Positions 5,213-14,617 of a stretch of DNA of 38,005 bases are shown here, piece after piece; the stretch's first letter is position 1, and each line of letters opens with the position of its first letter. Location of the stretch: positions 1 through 38,005 of the IMG/VR virus record IMGVR_UViG_3300044712_000313; one strand, 5' to 3'. The stretch comes from a virus. A program made the translations under genes and the position numbers. The notes below the pieces were generated by a model. It had not been told where the DNA came from. It made no database searches and saw only the letters and a program-made list of their open reading frames with translations.

Positions 5213-8200
5213 TAGTCTTTCACCTCTTCTTCTAGATCACTCTTGAGGAAGCCCTTGAGGGCTGGGAGCTTCAGCTTCGCGCCACCAAAGGTCAGGGTCT
5301 TCTCCCTTACATCCTTGTTCACAGGCTGAATCTTGCCTGCCTTCCAATTCTGCACAACCTGTCGCTTCATTCTCCGATTAACCCCATAGACCTCGTTGAG
5401 CTTAGCAATGCGCATAGCTAGCGCCTTGCGCTGCTGCTCTGTGGTCTTCGCCTTATAGGAGGGGCTCTCGATGAACTCACTCAGAACCTTCGTGATCAGT
5501 GGCATGTAAAGCTTGTCGTGATCCGCCAGCTCACGAGCGCTAGCGGTGTAGTACAGACGCTTGCCGAACTTGTCCTTACCAGGGAGGCTGACATTCACAC
5601 CTAGGCGTGGGTCCCCAACTCCAAGGCGTCTTTGCTCTTTCGCTAGCTTAGTGGTTTGCTCTCGCGTGGCCCCAGTTGCCCAGTCTTCCTTACTGCCTAG
5701 TCCTGCGCTCACGCCTGTGCCTAGAAGCATCATCGGAATTAGAGCTAGGTGCTTTGGGTTTTCCTTGGTGATATTGATGAAGTCCTCAACGCTGAGGGGG
5801 CTCAGGATATCCCTTGCAGTCTGCTGTGCTTCGTCCCAGTTCTCTGGGGCCTTGGGTGCCTTCCCGCTCGGGGAACGCTGCCCTGTGATGGCATCATAGA
5901 GCATGCCGCCTCCCGGTGACATCTTGCTCCGAGCGAACCGCATAAGTGTTACCGCCGGGTTCTTCGGAACTACCTTGCCTGTGGAGACTTCCTTCTCGGA
6001 GCCAGTGATCACCTGGAAGGCAGTGCGGATGGGCTGCTGGAAGCTGGCCCAGGTATCCACTACGGTGTTGCCTAGTTTGATCTTAGCGAAGTTGCTGCTC
6101 CTGGGGTCGAGGTCGACTTCAGGTTCCTCGCCAGCTAGGGTAGCTAGGGCAGTTAGGCTGCCAACTAGCGCAAGGTTAGCTGCAACCGCTCTCAGTGCTG
6201 TCCCTCTCGCGTACGCCTTCGCCTCTGGGGTAGTGTAGTTGTTAAACCCAGTCATGGCGTTCTTAATCATCCTAAGCCTAGAGCTCTGCATCTGCTGAGA
6301 GAAGACCATCAGGTTGACATACTTAGCTGCGTCCCCACTTACGAAGCCCTGACCCCTAGAAGCTGCGTTGTTGATCATATGGGCGATCTCCCTCACTGCC
6401 TCATGAGGAGCCTTGGAGGAAGAGAGCTCGACATAGTTCATTGCATGCTTGAAAGCATCGAGCATAGCGCGGTCCTGGTAGTAGGTATAGGACCTCTCTG
6501 AGCCCTCAACTACGCTCTCTAGGAACTTAGCTGGGTGCTTCACGCCAGGGAGCTTTTGGCCAAGTTTTAGGGCTTGTACTAGTGGCTGTTTACCAAAGAA
6601 CGCTTCCTGCTGCGCTGTGCCTTCCCCTGTGAAGTTAACCCCTGCTTCCTTAGCGAGTTTCCAGTCGGGGTCATCGGTCATCTCTTTCCTGAGCTGTTCC
6701 CCTCCTGCCTTCTTCCAGGAGGCCACCATATCCCCTAGGTTCTTCCTTAGCTGGTTATCCTTCCTCCACACCTTTGGATCCCTGAAGGCCTGATCCATCG
6801 TGAGCATCCAGGTCTGGCGAAGTGGGTTTGAAAGGTCAGCAATCGTCTTCATGGTGGTGCTCACGTTGAATGCACTACCAAGCCAACTCGCGATTGCCTT
6901 ACTCCTAGTTACATGGGCGGGTTCGATGCCTTTCCTAGGGTTAGGCCTAGTAGCCTTAAGGGCGTCTTCCAGCTCTAGGCGCTTGGCTTTTGGGATTGCA
7001 GCACCAGCACTCTTACCAGGAAAAGGCTTCATTTGCCTCTCACCTGCAGACCTGTGCTGCAGGGCAATCTGATGAATTGCTTCCATATAGGCAGCTGCGC
7101 GCTGAGCCTTGGGCAGTTCTCCAAGGTTTACCTGTCCATCAATGATCTTGATTGCGGTAAGCGACGTTGGGTAGCGCTTAACGATCTCCTTTACGAGGGC
7201 TACTGTCTCCGGTGTGGCCTTGGTGTCAGACCTAGCATCAGCGGATACCTTCTCAAGCAGGGCATCAGCCTTCTTGCCGAAGCCTAGTCGAGGAGGTGGA
7301 GGCTGCATTCCAAGAGCATCACCCTCAGCTTCCTTTAGCCCCTTAAGGGTCTTCCGCTCCTCAGGTGTGAGGCTCGCATACTTCTCTCTTCCCTGTAGGG
7401 TCTTCATGCTGGAAGAGATGTCACTCGCAGCTCTTTCTGCCTCTGCTTGCTGCATGGCAGCATTCCGCTGGTAGCGCTTGTTTAGTATGGCGCTGTCAAC
7501 AAACTGGCTCTCGACTTCGGAGCCTAGGAGTTCATCTGGCCGAAGTTCGATCTCGTTTCCGACCTTCTCGTTCCGGTCCATCCAGCGGAAGCGCCGTGCG
7601 GTTTCCGCCTCACCCGTCCTCTTGCCTTTCCTCTCCGGGTGCGTACGCATTCGCATAGGCAGAGCAGGATCAAGGGTAGGTGGCAGGGTGGCTTGGTTCC
7701 CACCCTTACCTGATGGCATCCCAATAGCACCCTCGTACTTCTGAGGGAACACCCCGCCAGGGTACTCATTAGGATTCATGTCATAGGTCTTCTTGGTTAG
7801 CTGCTCCCGCCTAACTGGAGCCTGCCCCTTCTTCGCGCCTTCAGCCTTGGAGGGCCGAAGGTCAACTGGCCCCTGAACGTTAGGTTTTCCGTAGAGGGCA
7901 ATCTGGGAGCGCTCAGGCGAAGCTCCTGCCGGAGGCGGGGTCATTGGCTTGCTGGGCTGTCCAGGCTTGAGGTCCGACCAGAACTCTTCTACCTGCTTTA
8001 GGTTAGCCTTCTCGTAACGCTCTGCCCCGCCGATACGCTCGTAGGCCTTTTGCACCTCCGCCTGCGCTGCGGGGTTATTCTTGTAGCCCTTCTCAACCGC
8101 ATCCTCATAGACCAGCCGTGTGGCATCGAGCTCGCTGAACTTCTTGCCAGCCTCTGGCATAACAGTCCCTAGCTCGGTGATGCTCTTCAGCCCGCGAAGC

Positions 8201-11200
8201 CTAGCGTATTCCTTGAAGGTCTTCCGCATTCCAGGGATCTGCGCTGCATCAAGGTCTACCTTGCTAAGCAGCCTTTCCTTAACTACGCTTCCGTCCTTGG
8301 CAGTCCAGTCTCGGGTGCGTGTCTCGGTAGGCACAACGCTCGGTGATGGCACCGGGATATCAACAGCCTTGATCTCTACTTTGCCACGCTTGATGACAGC
8401 ACGTTCGGCCTTTCGAGTCTTCTGCACCCTAAGGGGAGTGAAGCCCTCGGGCACAGGAGTGAGCTTAGGCTGTCCACTAGGCTTGCCTTCCTTAGCAGCG
8501 TTCTCCTGTGCAGCCTTTGCCGACTTGGCCATGATGCGCGCCTGACGGATTCTCTTCCGCTCTAGGTGCCTATGCGCTTCGGTGCTTCCACCAAATGCAG
8601 GCCGTGGAGCAGTAGCTGCGATCTGGTCCCTAAGGCTCTCGATCTCCTTGATTAGAGCTGCCCTATCAATGGGCTTCCTCTCAGGAGGTGCCCCTGCAGG
8701 AAGTAGCCCCTTAGGCGTGAACCTCTCCCTTAGTGCCTGTGCTCTTTCCCAGATACCCTTGACATCCATCTTCGGACGAGGCTTGCCAGGAGCGGGCTTA
8801 GCAGGCTTAATGTACTCTGCTAGTGCTTCCTTGTCGCCACTTGCTAGAGCCTTGGAGATGTCAATCTGCTCTTGAGGAGAAAGGATCCGCCGCCTAGCCA
8901 TCCTAAGCTGTCTGGCTTCCTCGGGTGTGAGGGCAGCTCCGGCTCGCCGACCAGCGATCCTAGGCCCAGCCTGTGTGGGCTTCTTGACTGGTGCTTCCCC
9001 AGTAACTGCTCCTTCAACTTGCTCCATAGGGAACTCATCTAGGATGCTGGACTTCTGCTTAGCGGCTACAGTGGGCTTCTTCTCTCTAACTCTAGCTCTG
9101 GTCTCCTGTCTGATAGACTTAACACCAGCCTTAGCTGCATCCCTGGCTGAAGCTTCCGCGACCCTAGTAGCGTGTTGCTTCTGTGCCTCGGTAGCGTTTG
9201 CACTTCCTAGTACCTGTTCAACCGTATCCATAATCCGGCGGAAGATGCTGAGTTTCTCTGTAGGGTTGCTCATTCTGTTGGCCCTAGAGCGTGCATCGTT
9301 AAGGGCCTGAATACTAGAGGGTACCTTTTCCTTGTCCATCGCCAATGCGATAGAGTGCTGCTTCTCCCTGTAGGCTGCCTTCTGTTCAGGCGTGTACCTA
9401 TCCCCTAGCGCCTTAGGGTTAGTTCCCTGCGCCCTGGGATTGGTTCCCTGCTCTCTTTGATCCCTCGGTCCACCCCACACCCTAGGCTTAGCATTCGTAA
9501 CGCTGCTCATCGCCTTGATGGTGTCGTTGAGCTTAGCCAGTTGTGGTGATGGTCCCTTGCCTGCTAGCTGATGCGCTTGCGCTCGGAAGTTCGCTAGTGT
9601 TCTCTGCCAGAGGGCCTTGTCCATTCCGAAGTCTTCAGGCTTAACTGCCTCGCCACCCTTGATAGCAATTTCTTCTGCAAGGGCCTTCATGTGGTCGGCA
9701 ACCTCGTCAGCGCTAAAGGCAGCCTCACCACGCTTGTTGTGGCGGCCTACGTTCTCAGCGCTAGCAAGACGCTCCTTCAGAGTGGAGGCCCAAGTCTTTA
9801 GGTTCTCCACTGGCGAGAGCGGGCTCTCCATAGGAATGGGCTCTTCAACTGCTCTACTCTGTGAGGCTCTCCAACGCTCAGCAGCTTCCTGCCCTAGCTT
9901 GGGGTTCCCGAGAAGTGCCTGATAAACAGGGTGCTTTAGCAGGGGGTCAGTAGCTGGTGGTCCCTGCATCTTGCCCTCTAGCTCAGCTCTCTGCTCAGCT
10001 AGAAGCTTTAGCCTTCGATCTTCGATAGCTGCCTGCACGCGCTCGGGCTTGTATACCCCAGCCTGTGCGCCAGCTTCCATGCGCTTCCTAAAGAGGCCTA
10101 GCTGCGCTGCCCTTGCTGGGTCTAACTTATCCTCACCCCTAGCAGCACCAGCACGCCTACCTTCCATCCTAGCCTTAAGCGCCTCTACTAGTGCAGCCGG
10201 CTGGCCGTCTTTCCCTCGGTCCTGCAGATTGTAGGGAGTGCCCTTTTCCGTGCCACCAATGCCCAGGCCTTCAATCAGCCCTAGTGTCTCAGGAGAGTAG
10301 GTACCTGCTTCAACCGCCTGAGGGGTTTCACCCCGAAGGTTGGAGGCTAGCTCGGGGTCTCCACCAATGAGCTCCCCCTGAACCCTCGTACTCTCAAGCC
10401 CCTTAAGGAGGCTCTCTAGCTTCCTGGTAGTGTAAACATCCGAGATGTCCTGCGTCCTGTCGTCAAAGAACTCCCCTGATCGAGAGTGCCCATGAGGGTT
10501 CTGGTCAACAGGAGTTCCTTCTAGCCCAGTGGTGGGGTCTATCGTCCCCGGCCTAGCTTTGTTCTTGTTTAGGAAGTGTGCGAACTCATGGCTAACAAGC
10601 CTGATAGCCCTAGCCTGTAGGCCCGCCGCATCACCCGCCTGCAGGAGTGACCCCACCCCAGTGGGCGACATGATGATCTTTGGACCTGACTCATCAATGG
10701 TGAAGTAGACACCGTTAGTCGTGGTGGCTGTAGCTAGCCCCGGCTGAGGTGCGTCACTATAGACTACCTCGACTGGCTGCGGTGGCTTCTCACCAGGGTA
10801 GAAGAAGTCCCCAGGACCTTCGGTCTGCGCTTGTGCCCGTGCGTAGTCTTGCGCTAGAGCAGAGTTTAGCTGCTGCGCGAGGGAGTTCATTACTCCCATG
10901 ACCTTCCCAGTGATAGGGTGGTTAGGAGGAACAGGCTCAGGCGGGGCCATCTGCTCAGGCGTCAGCTCAGGCCGAGGAAGCCCTTCGACTAGCTCTGCAT
11001 CAAGACTAGTGTCCTCTAGGGAGTTAAGCGCTGGAGGCTTACTGATGCTCTGGTCAGTGGGTCGGCCATTCTTAATAAGAGGAATCCTGCTACGCTGTTG
11101 TTGGGTTCGAACCTCTTCACCCGCAGTCGGCCCCTGCTTATGGGAAGCATGCCCTGCCTCACCACCGAGGAAGGCACCTAGCATCACTCCGCCTGAGCCA

Positions 11201-11757
11201 AGGATCTCCATAGCCCTAGGAGTGAGCTCCGTCTTACCTTCCATCTCCTTCTGGTACTCTTGGGCAGCATCAAGCATACCCTTACCGACTAGGGCTCTAA
11301 AGCCCCACTGGAGGATGTTGCCAGCCTTCCCAGGTAGCCCAGGCGCGATCATCGCAGGGTCAGTGGCCATCTCCATGGAAGCCTCATTGGCTCCCTTAAC
11401 TAGGCCTGCAGCTTTGGGCTGCCCCATCGCGCTTAGGCCCCTTGCTGCAGCTTGGTTGACTAGGTTAACTCCACCAGCAATTGGGTTGATCGTCGCCCCT
11501 AGCAGTGGGTGCTTCGTCATGAAGTCCCCCATGCCACTCACTGGCTCTTGCCCCGCTAGGCGTAGTGCCGGGTTAGCCATCGCCGAGAAGGCATAGTCGG
11601 TGCCCTTCTTAGGGAGGCCTGCTAACTCCCCGAAGAAGTCGATCCCCTTACCTAGGAGGCCCATCCCTGAAGAAGGGGCTGCCTGCTCTGGGTCTTCCTG
11701 CGGAGGCGCACTAGCTCCTCCGAACTGACTCTTTAGGAGATCATAATTAATCGGCAT
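5212..11757 (-). CDS. Giant (2181 aa) polyvalent-type internal virion protein with HExxH metalloprotease motif
   Basis: This is by far the largest gene. Residues 1-210 are Gly/Ala-rich and moderately hydrophobic. Residues 330-450 hold a zincin-like segment with SHEFAHFL (H390, E391, H394). Residues 450-1450 are highly charged, helical and low in cysteine, with Arg/Lys/Glu/Pro linkers. The last 600 residues include a hydrophobic stretch near 1855-1872, then DPRSSNFAKIKLGNT and VVDTWASFQQP near 1880-1905, which resembles the C-terminal module of large phage polyvalent proteins. Such proteins are packaged and ejected with DNA. Gene order (after two Gln-rich proteins, like T7 gp14-gp15-gp16) supports an internal core or ejection role. 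TAATG overlaps couple it to genes on both sides. Confidence 0.7.
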   Translation of the reverse strand: MPINYDLLKSQFGGASAPPQEDPEQAAPSSGMGLLGKGIDFFGELAGLPKKGTDYAFSAMANPALRLAGQEPVSGMGDFMTKHPLLGATINPIAGGVNLVNQAAARGLSAMGQPKAAGLVKGANEASMEMATDPAMIAPGLPGKAGNILQWGFRALVGKGMLDAAQEYQKEMEGKTELTPRAMEILGSGGVMLGAFLGGEAGHASHKQGPTAGEEVRTQQQRSRIPLIKNGRPTDQSISKPPALNSLEDTSLDAELVEGLPRPELTPEQMAPPEPVPPNHPITGKVMGVMNSLAQQLNSALAQDYARAQAQTEGPGDFFYPGEKPPQPVEVVYSDAPQPGLATATTTNGVYFTIDESGPKIIMSPTGVGSLLQAGDAAGLQARAIRLVSHEFAHFLNKNKARPGTIDPTTGLEGTPVDQNPHGHSRSGEFFDDRTQDISDVYTTRKLESLLKGLESTRVQGELIGGDPELASNLRGETPQAVEAGTYSPETLGLIEGLGIGGTEKGTPYNLQDRGKDGQPAALVEALKARMEGRRAGAARGEDKLDPARAAQLGLFRKRMEAGAQAGVYKPERVQAAIEDRRLKLLAEQRAELEGKMQGPPATDPLLKHPVYQALLGNPKLGQEAAERWRASQSRAVEEPIPMESPLSPVENLKTWASTLKERLASAENVGRHNKRGEAAFSADEVADHMKALAEEIAIKGGEAVKPEDFGMDKALWQRTLANFRAQAHQLAGKGPSPQLAKLNDTIKAMSSVTNAKPRVWGGPRDQREQGTNPRAQGTNPKALGDRYTPEQKAAYREKQHSIALAMDKEKVPSSIQALNDARSRANRMSNPTEKLSIFRRIMDTVEQVLGSANATEAQKQHATRVAEASARDAAKAGVKSIRQETRARVREKKPTVAAKQKSSILDEFPMEQVEGAVTGEAPVKKPTQAGPRIAGRRAGAALTPEEARQLRMARRRILSPQEQIDISKALASGDKEALAEYIKPAKPAPGKPRPKMDVKGIWERAQALRERFTPKGLLPAGAPPERKPIDRAALIKEIESLRDQIAATAPRPAFGGSTEAHRHLERKRIRQARIMAKSAKAAQENAAKEGKPSGQPKLTPVPEGFTPLRVQKTRKAERAVIKRGKVEIKAVDIPVPSPSVVPTETRTRDWTAKDGSVVKERLLSKVDLDAAQIPGMRKTFKEYARLRGLKSITELGTVMPEAGKKFSELDATRLVYEDAVEKGYKNNPAAQAEVQKAYERIGGAERYEKANLKQVEEFWSDLKPGQPSKPMTPPPAGASPERSQIALYGKPNVQGPVDLRPSKAEGAKKGQAPVRREQLTKKTYDMNPNEYPGGVFPQKYEGAIGMPSGKGGNQATLPPTLDPALPMRMRTHPERKGKRTGEAETARRFRWMDRNEKVGNEIELRPDELLGSEVESQFVDSAILNKRYQRNAAMQQAEAERAASDISSSMKTLQGREKYASLTPEERKTLKGLKEAEGDALGMQPPPPRLGFGKKADALLEKVSADARSDTKATPETVALVKEIVKRYPTSLTAIKIIDGQVNLGELPKAQRAAAYMEAIHQIALQHRSAGERQMKPFPGKSAGAAIPKAKRLELEDALKATRPNPRKGIEPAHVTRSKAIASWLGSAFNVSTTMKTIADLSNPLRQTWMLTMDQAFRDPKVWRKDNQLRKNLGDMVASWKKAGGEQLRKEMTDDPDWKLAKEAGVNFTGEGTAQQEAFFGKQPLVQALKLGQKLPGVKHPAKFLESVVEGSERSYTYYQDRAMLDAFKHAMNYVELSSSKAPHEAVREIAHMINNAASRGQGFVSGDAAKYVNLMVFSQQMQSSRLRMIKNAMTGFNNYTTPEAKAYARGTALRAVAANLALVGSLTALATLAGEEPEVDLDPRSSNFAKIKLGNTVVDTWASFQQPIRTAFQVITGSEKEVSTGKVVPKNPAVTLMRFARSKMSPGGGMLYDAITGQRSPSGKAPKAPENWDEAQQTARDILSPLSVEDFINITKENPKHLALIPMMLLGTGVSAGLGSKEDWATGATREQTTKLAKEQRRLGVGDPRLGVNVSLPGKDKFGKRLYYTASARELADHDKLYMPLITKVLSEFIESPSYKAKTTEQQRKALAMRIAKLNEVYGVNRRMKRQVVQNWKAGKIQPVNKDVREKTLTFGGAKLKLPALKGFLKSDLEEEVKD

Positions 11758-13280
11758 TACTGCTGCACTCCTCCCTGTACCCTCTGTGCTTGTAGTACCT
11801 GACCGTAGATTAGTTTAAGCGCCTCTGCAGGTTCGTACGGTGTACCGTCCACTACGATCTTCCCAGGCACTGACTCGTTATCTAGCTGCATGCCGATAGC
11901 CTCGCCCCACTGCACTAGAGGCTGTGCGATCTGCACTAGAGCCTCATCCTGGCTCATCATTCCTTGCTGCATCCCTTGGGTAACCATACGCTGTAGGTTG
12001 GAAGCTCCTGCGCGAAGCTGCATGTTCCCCTGTGTAGTGTTAAACCTCTCCTTGGTTGCATTAATCTGGCCCCAACCTAGAGCACCACGCTGCTTAAGCT
12101 CCTGTTCTCTGAATTGTCGGTCCTTGGCCTTCTCCCCTAGCTCAATGTTCTGTAGATCAGTCAGCCGAGCGCCCCCGTACTCAGGTCGAGCCTGATATCC
12201 TGGGGGAGTCTGGCTAGCCCTAAACCTGTCCTCAGGTCGAGCGCCTGCTGGGTTCTCAATAGCTTCCTGAACACGCCTGTTGGCTGCGTCTGCCCAGCCC
12301 TCAGTCTGGCCGTGCTCAGCTTCCCTCGCTCGTGTCTGCGCGTCGATCTCCCGCTGTTCCTGCATCTTCTGCAGGTCCCCAGCGAAGAGTGCCCGCTGCG
12401 TGAGGAACTGGCTGATAGCCTTCTCGTTAGCCACATCCCCCTTGCCCACACTCTGGAGCACTGCCTGCTGTGCAGCCACGAGGTCCTTGTACTTGGGGTC
12501 AAGTAGGATATCCTGAGGGAGCAACTGCGCCTGCTTGTATGCATCCTCCATGGCCATCTGTCTTCGCTGCAGGTGCTCCATCTGGTCCTGCCGTAGGCGC
12601 TCCATGGTGAACTGTCCACCAGCCTGAGCTGCACCCGAAGCTGCAGCCGTGCCTCCGAAGAGCCCAGCAATGCCAGTACCCAGAAGGGTCATTAGACCTT
12701 CCTTCGCTCCTGGATGCTGATACCACTTCTCACCAGTTACTCCCCCCTCGACTGGCTGTCCAGGAGAGTGCATTGAGCTAAGGGAGTTGAAACTCCTACC
12801 AGTAGGAAGAGTATCTGGTGAGGTAGCAAGGGAGTTAAAGCTTCTGCCTGAGCTATGTAGCTCTGGTGCAGTGCCTCCCTCTACTGAAGTGGACCCATTT
12901 AGTGGCCCCGCAACTTCTCCTCGCATCGGAGGAGGTGTGATGGTCTTTACATCCTGCATCATGTTGTACTGAGGGCTCTTGCTTTGTAGTACATCCGCTA
13001 GGCTCTGCTGTGGAGGAAGAGGGAAGGTCTTCTGTGGTCCACTAAGGAGGAAGTCATTCTCAGACGTTACTGGCCTACGATCAGCAGGCCCTGGCTCCTG
13101 CTCTGAGTAAAAGATAGAGGCTCCTCTCTTGATACCCTCTCGATCACCTGCTTTGAATGCTTTACCTAGTTCAGTAAGCGAGTAGGGCTTTTCTGCAGTC
13201 TCAGTCTCAGTAGGCCAAGGAGATGTATCAAGATCTTCCGGTCGTGCTGGCTGTAGCTTAGTCCACCGATCTAGGGGCAT
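11757..13280 (-). CDS. Putative internal virion (ejection) protein
   Basis: This is a 507-residue protein. The first 190 residues are Pro/Ser-rich and probably disordered, with a duplicated GRSFNSL motif at 145-151 and 161-167. A hydrophobic Gly/Ala segment (194-222) could enter a membrane. Residues 225-420 are Gln/Glu/Arg-rich long helices (MERLRQDQMEHLQRRQ onward). It has almost no cysteine. It lies between the S74-domain protein and the giant protein, joined to both by TAATG. Composition and position resemble podovirus internal core proteins, but I cannot name a family. Confidence 0.55.
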   Translation of the reverse strand: MPLDRWTKLQPARPEDLDTSPWPTETETAEKPYSLTELGKAFKAGDREGIKRGASIFYSEQEPGPADRRPVTSENDFLLSGPQKTFPLPPQQSLADVLQSKSPQYNMMQDVKTITPPPMRGEVAGPLNGSTSVEGGTAPELHSSGRSFNSLATSPDTLPTGRSFNSLSSMHSPGQPVEGGVTGEKWYQHPGAKEGLMTLLGTGIAGLFGGTAAASGAAQAGGQFTMERLRQDQMEHLQRRQMAMEDAYKQAQLLPQDILLDPKYKDLVAAQQAVLQSVGKGDVANEKAISQFLTQRALFAGDLQKMQEQREIDAQTRAREAEHGQTEGWADAANRRVQEAIENPAGARPEDRFRASQTPPGYQARPEYGGARLTDLQNIELGEKAKDRQFREQELKQRGALGWGQINATKERFNTTQGNMQLRAGASNLQRMVTQGMQQGMMSQDEALVQIAQPLVQWGEAIGMQLDNESVPGKIVVDGTPYEPAEALKLIYGQVLQAQRVQGGVQQ

Positions 13281-14617
13281 TAGAACTTCCTCCGTTCCAC
13301 TTCTCTTGCTAGCTCCTGTACTGCCTGTACGGTCATGCTGAGGATGCTATAGGTGTCGACAGCTTTCACTCCTCCTATTTCTTCTACCATCTCAGGAGCG
13401 ACCTTTTCTAGGTCTTGGGCCATGATGCCCTGCCGACGCTTACCCTTGGGGTCAACTTCCGGGATGTAGCCATAGGAGAACACACCTAGCTTCATGAGAT
13501 CACTAAGGCCACGCCTGCCTGGGCCAATGTTGTCCTTGACCCTTACGTCTGAGAGTGCCGCTGCACCTAGGCCAAAGAGCCCACCCATAAGGCCACTAGC
13601 CAATGAAGTCTTCTGTTGGTTCTTCATCTGTTGGTTCTGGAAGCCTAGGTTCTGATTGAACTGTCTCTGTCCCTCGGTGAACTGCTTGCCCCAGTTGGCT
13701 TGCTCAGTAGGAAACTGTACATTCTGCTGCCAGTTCTGTGCACCCTCCTGCAAGCCTAGTCCACGGGATCCCAGGTTGTAGGAGTTAGTCGCCCCATACC
13801 AGCCTAGCGCGTTGCCCATGTTCGCCTGCCTAGCATTCTCTGCTAGAGCATTCTGTCCTGAGAGCCAGTTAATCTGCGGGTTAACCTGCTCACCTAGCAT
13901 TCCCCTAGCAGCTCCCGTCGCTGCTGTCCTCATCTGTAGTGGCAGCCCAATCTCCATCTGCTTGATCTGGTTCTCTAGGGCTGCCCTCTGCGGCCCCTCA
14001 GGCGTGAGCGCTAGCTGCTTCCTGGCTTGGTCAATCTGCTGTTGGAACTGCTGCTCCCCGCCTTGCCCCGCTAGGAGCTCGAAACTCTTTCTTCCAGTGG
14101 GATCCTCTAGTGCACCCTTAGCCTGCTGGCCTAGGTAGCGATAGTACATCTCCTCATCGGAGCCACCACCGCCAGAACCACCTGAGCCACCAGCGCCTCG
14201 TCCACCAGCACCGCCCTGACCACCACCGCCTCTCTGGCCTTGCCCTGCTGGCACGCACCCATCCGTCTCGTTCGGCCCGCCAGGAACCATTCCCTCAGGG
14301 CACTCGGTTGGCTTGTCGAAGTAGCCTTCTGCGCCTCGCATGCTCCGGTACTTGCCCGCGTTCGGACCTTCCTTCTGGAGGTAAGGGTCCCAGCGCTTGA
14401 AGGTCTCGTTTGACTGGTTCCCCTGGCCTTCCTCATTGCCTGTCCAGCCGAAGCGAGCCATGTCTTCAGGGCGCGCTCCCCCTTGCTGCTGCCCGTACCA
14501 CTTCTGGAACGCCCCTGTATCCTCATACCCTGGGAAGCCCTGTGGCTGCTGCGGCTGCACTGGCGGCCTCTGCGCCCCCCTGTAGTAGGGATTCTCATAG
14601 TCCTGCCCGTAGGCCAT
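13280..14617 (-). CDS. Virion protein with C-terminal S74 intramolecular chaperone domain
   Basis: I place the start at ATG 14617, in a TAATG overlap and preceded by GGAGGAG. Upstream in-frame codons overlap the previous gene. The 445-residue product has a Gln/Pro-rich N-terminus, a Gly-rich linker (126-152), a Gln-rich helical middle and a hydrophobic stretch (341-355). It ends in a peptidase S74 / endosialidase-type chaperone domain: LSDVRVKDNI with the Ser/Lys pair S356 and K361, later QGIMAQDLEKVAPEMV. In this family the domain trimerises the protein and cuts itself off before the serine. It is usually on tail spikes, but here it ends a protein that looks internal rather than fibrous. Confidence 0.75.
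   Translation of the reverse strand: MAYGQDYENPYYRGAQRPPVQPQQPQGFPGYEDTGAFQKWYGQQQGGARPEDMARFGWTGNEEGQGNQSNETFKRWDPYLQKEGPNAGKYRSMRGAEGYFDKPTECPEGMVPGGPNETDGCVPAGQGQRGGGGQGGAGGRGAGGSGGSGGGGSDEEMYYRYLGQQAKGALEDPTGRKSFELLAGQGGEQQFQQQIDQARKQLALTPEGPQRAALENQIKQMEIGLPLQMRTAATGAARGMLGEQVNPQINWLSGQNALAENARQANMGNALGWYGATNSYNLGSRGLGLQEGAQNWQQNVQFPTEQANWGKQFTEGQRQFNQNLGFQNQQMKNQQKTSLASGLMGGLFGLGAAALSDVRVKDNIGPGRRGLSDLMKLGVFSYGYIPEVDPKGKRRQGIMAQDLEKVAPEMVEEIGGVKAVDTYSILSMTVQAVQELAREVERRKF

Noticed and set aside
10898-11596. 232-codon open frame on the plus strand
   Set aside because: It is antisense to the giant gene and is an opposite-strand reading of its Gly/Ala/Pro codons. There is no ribosome binding site and no gene order to support it.
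12161-12670. 169-codon second frame on the minus strand
   Set aside because: It is a frame-shifted reading of the Gln/Arg-rich part of the internal virion gene, very rich in Arg and Ser, with no start context.
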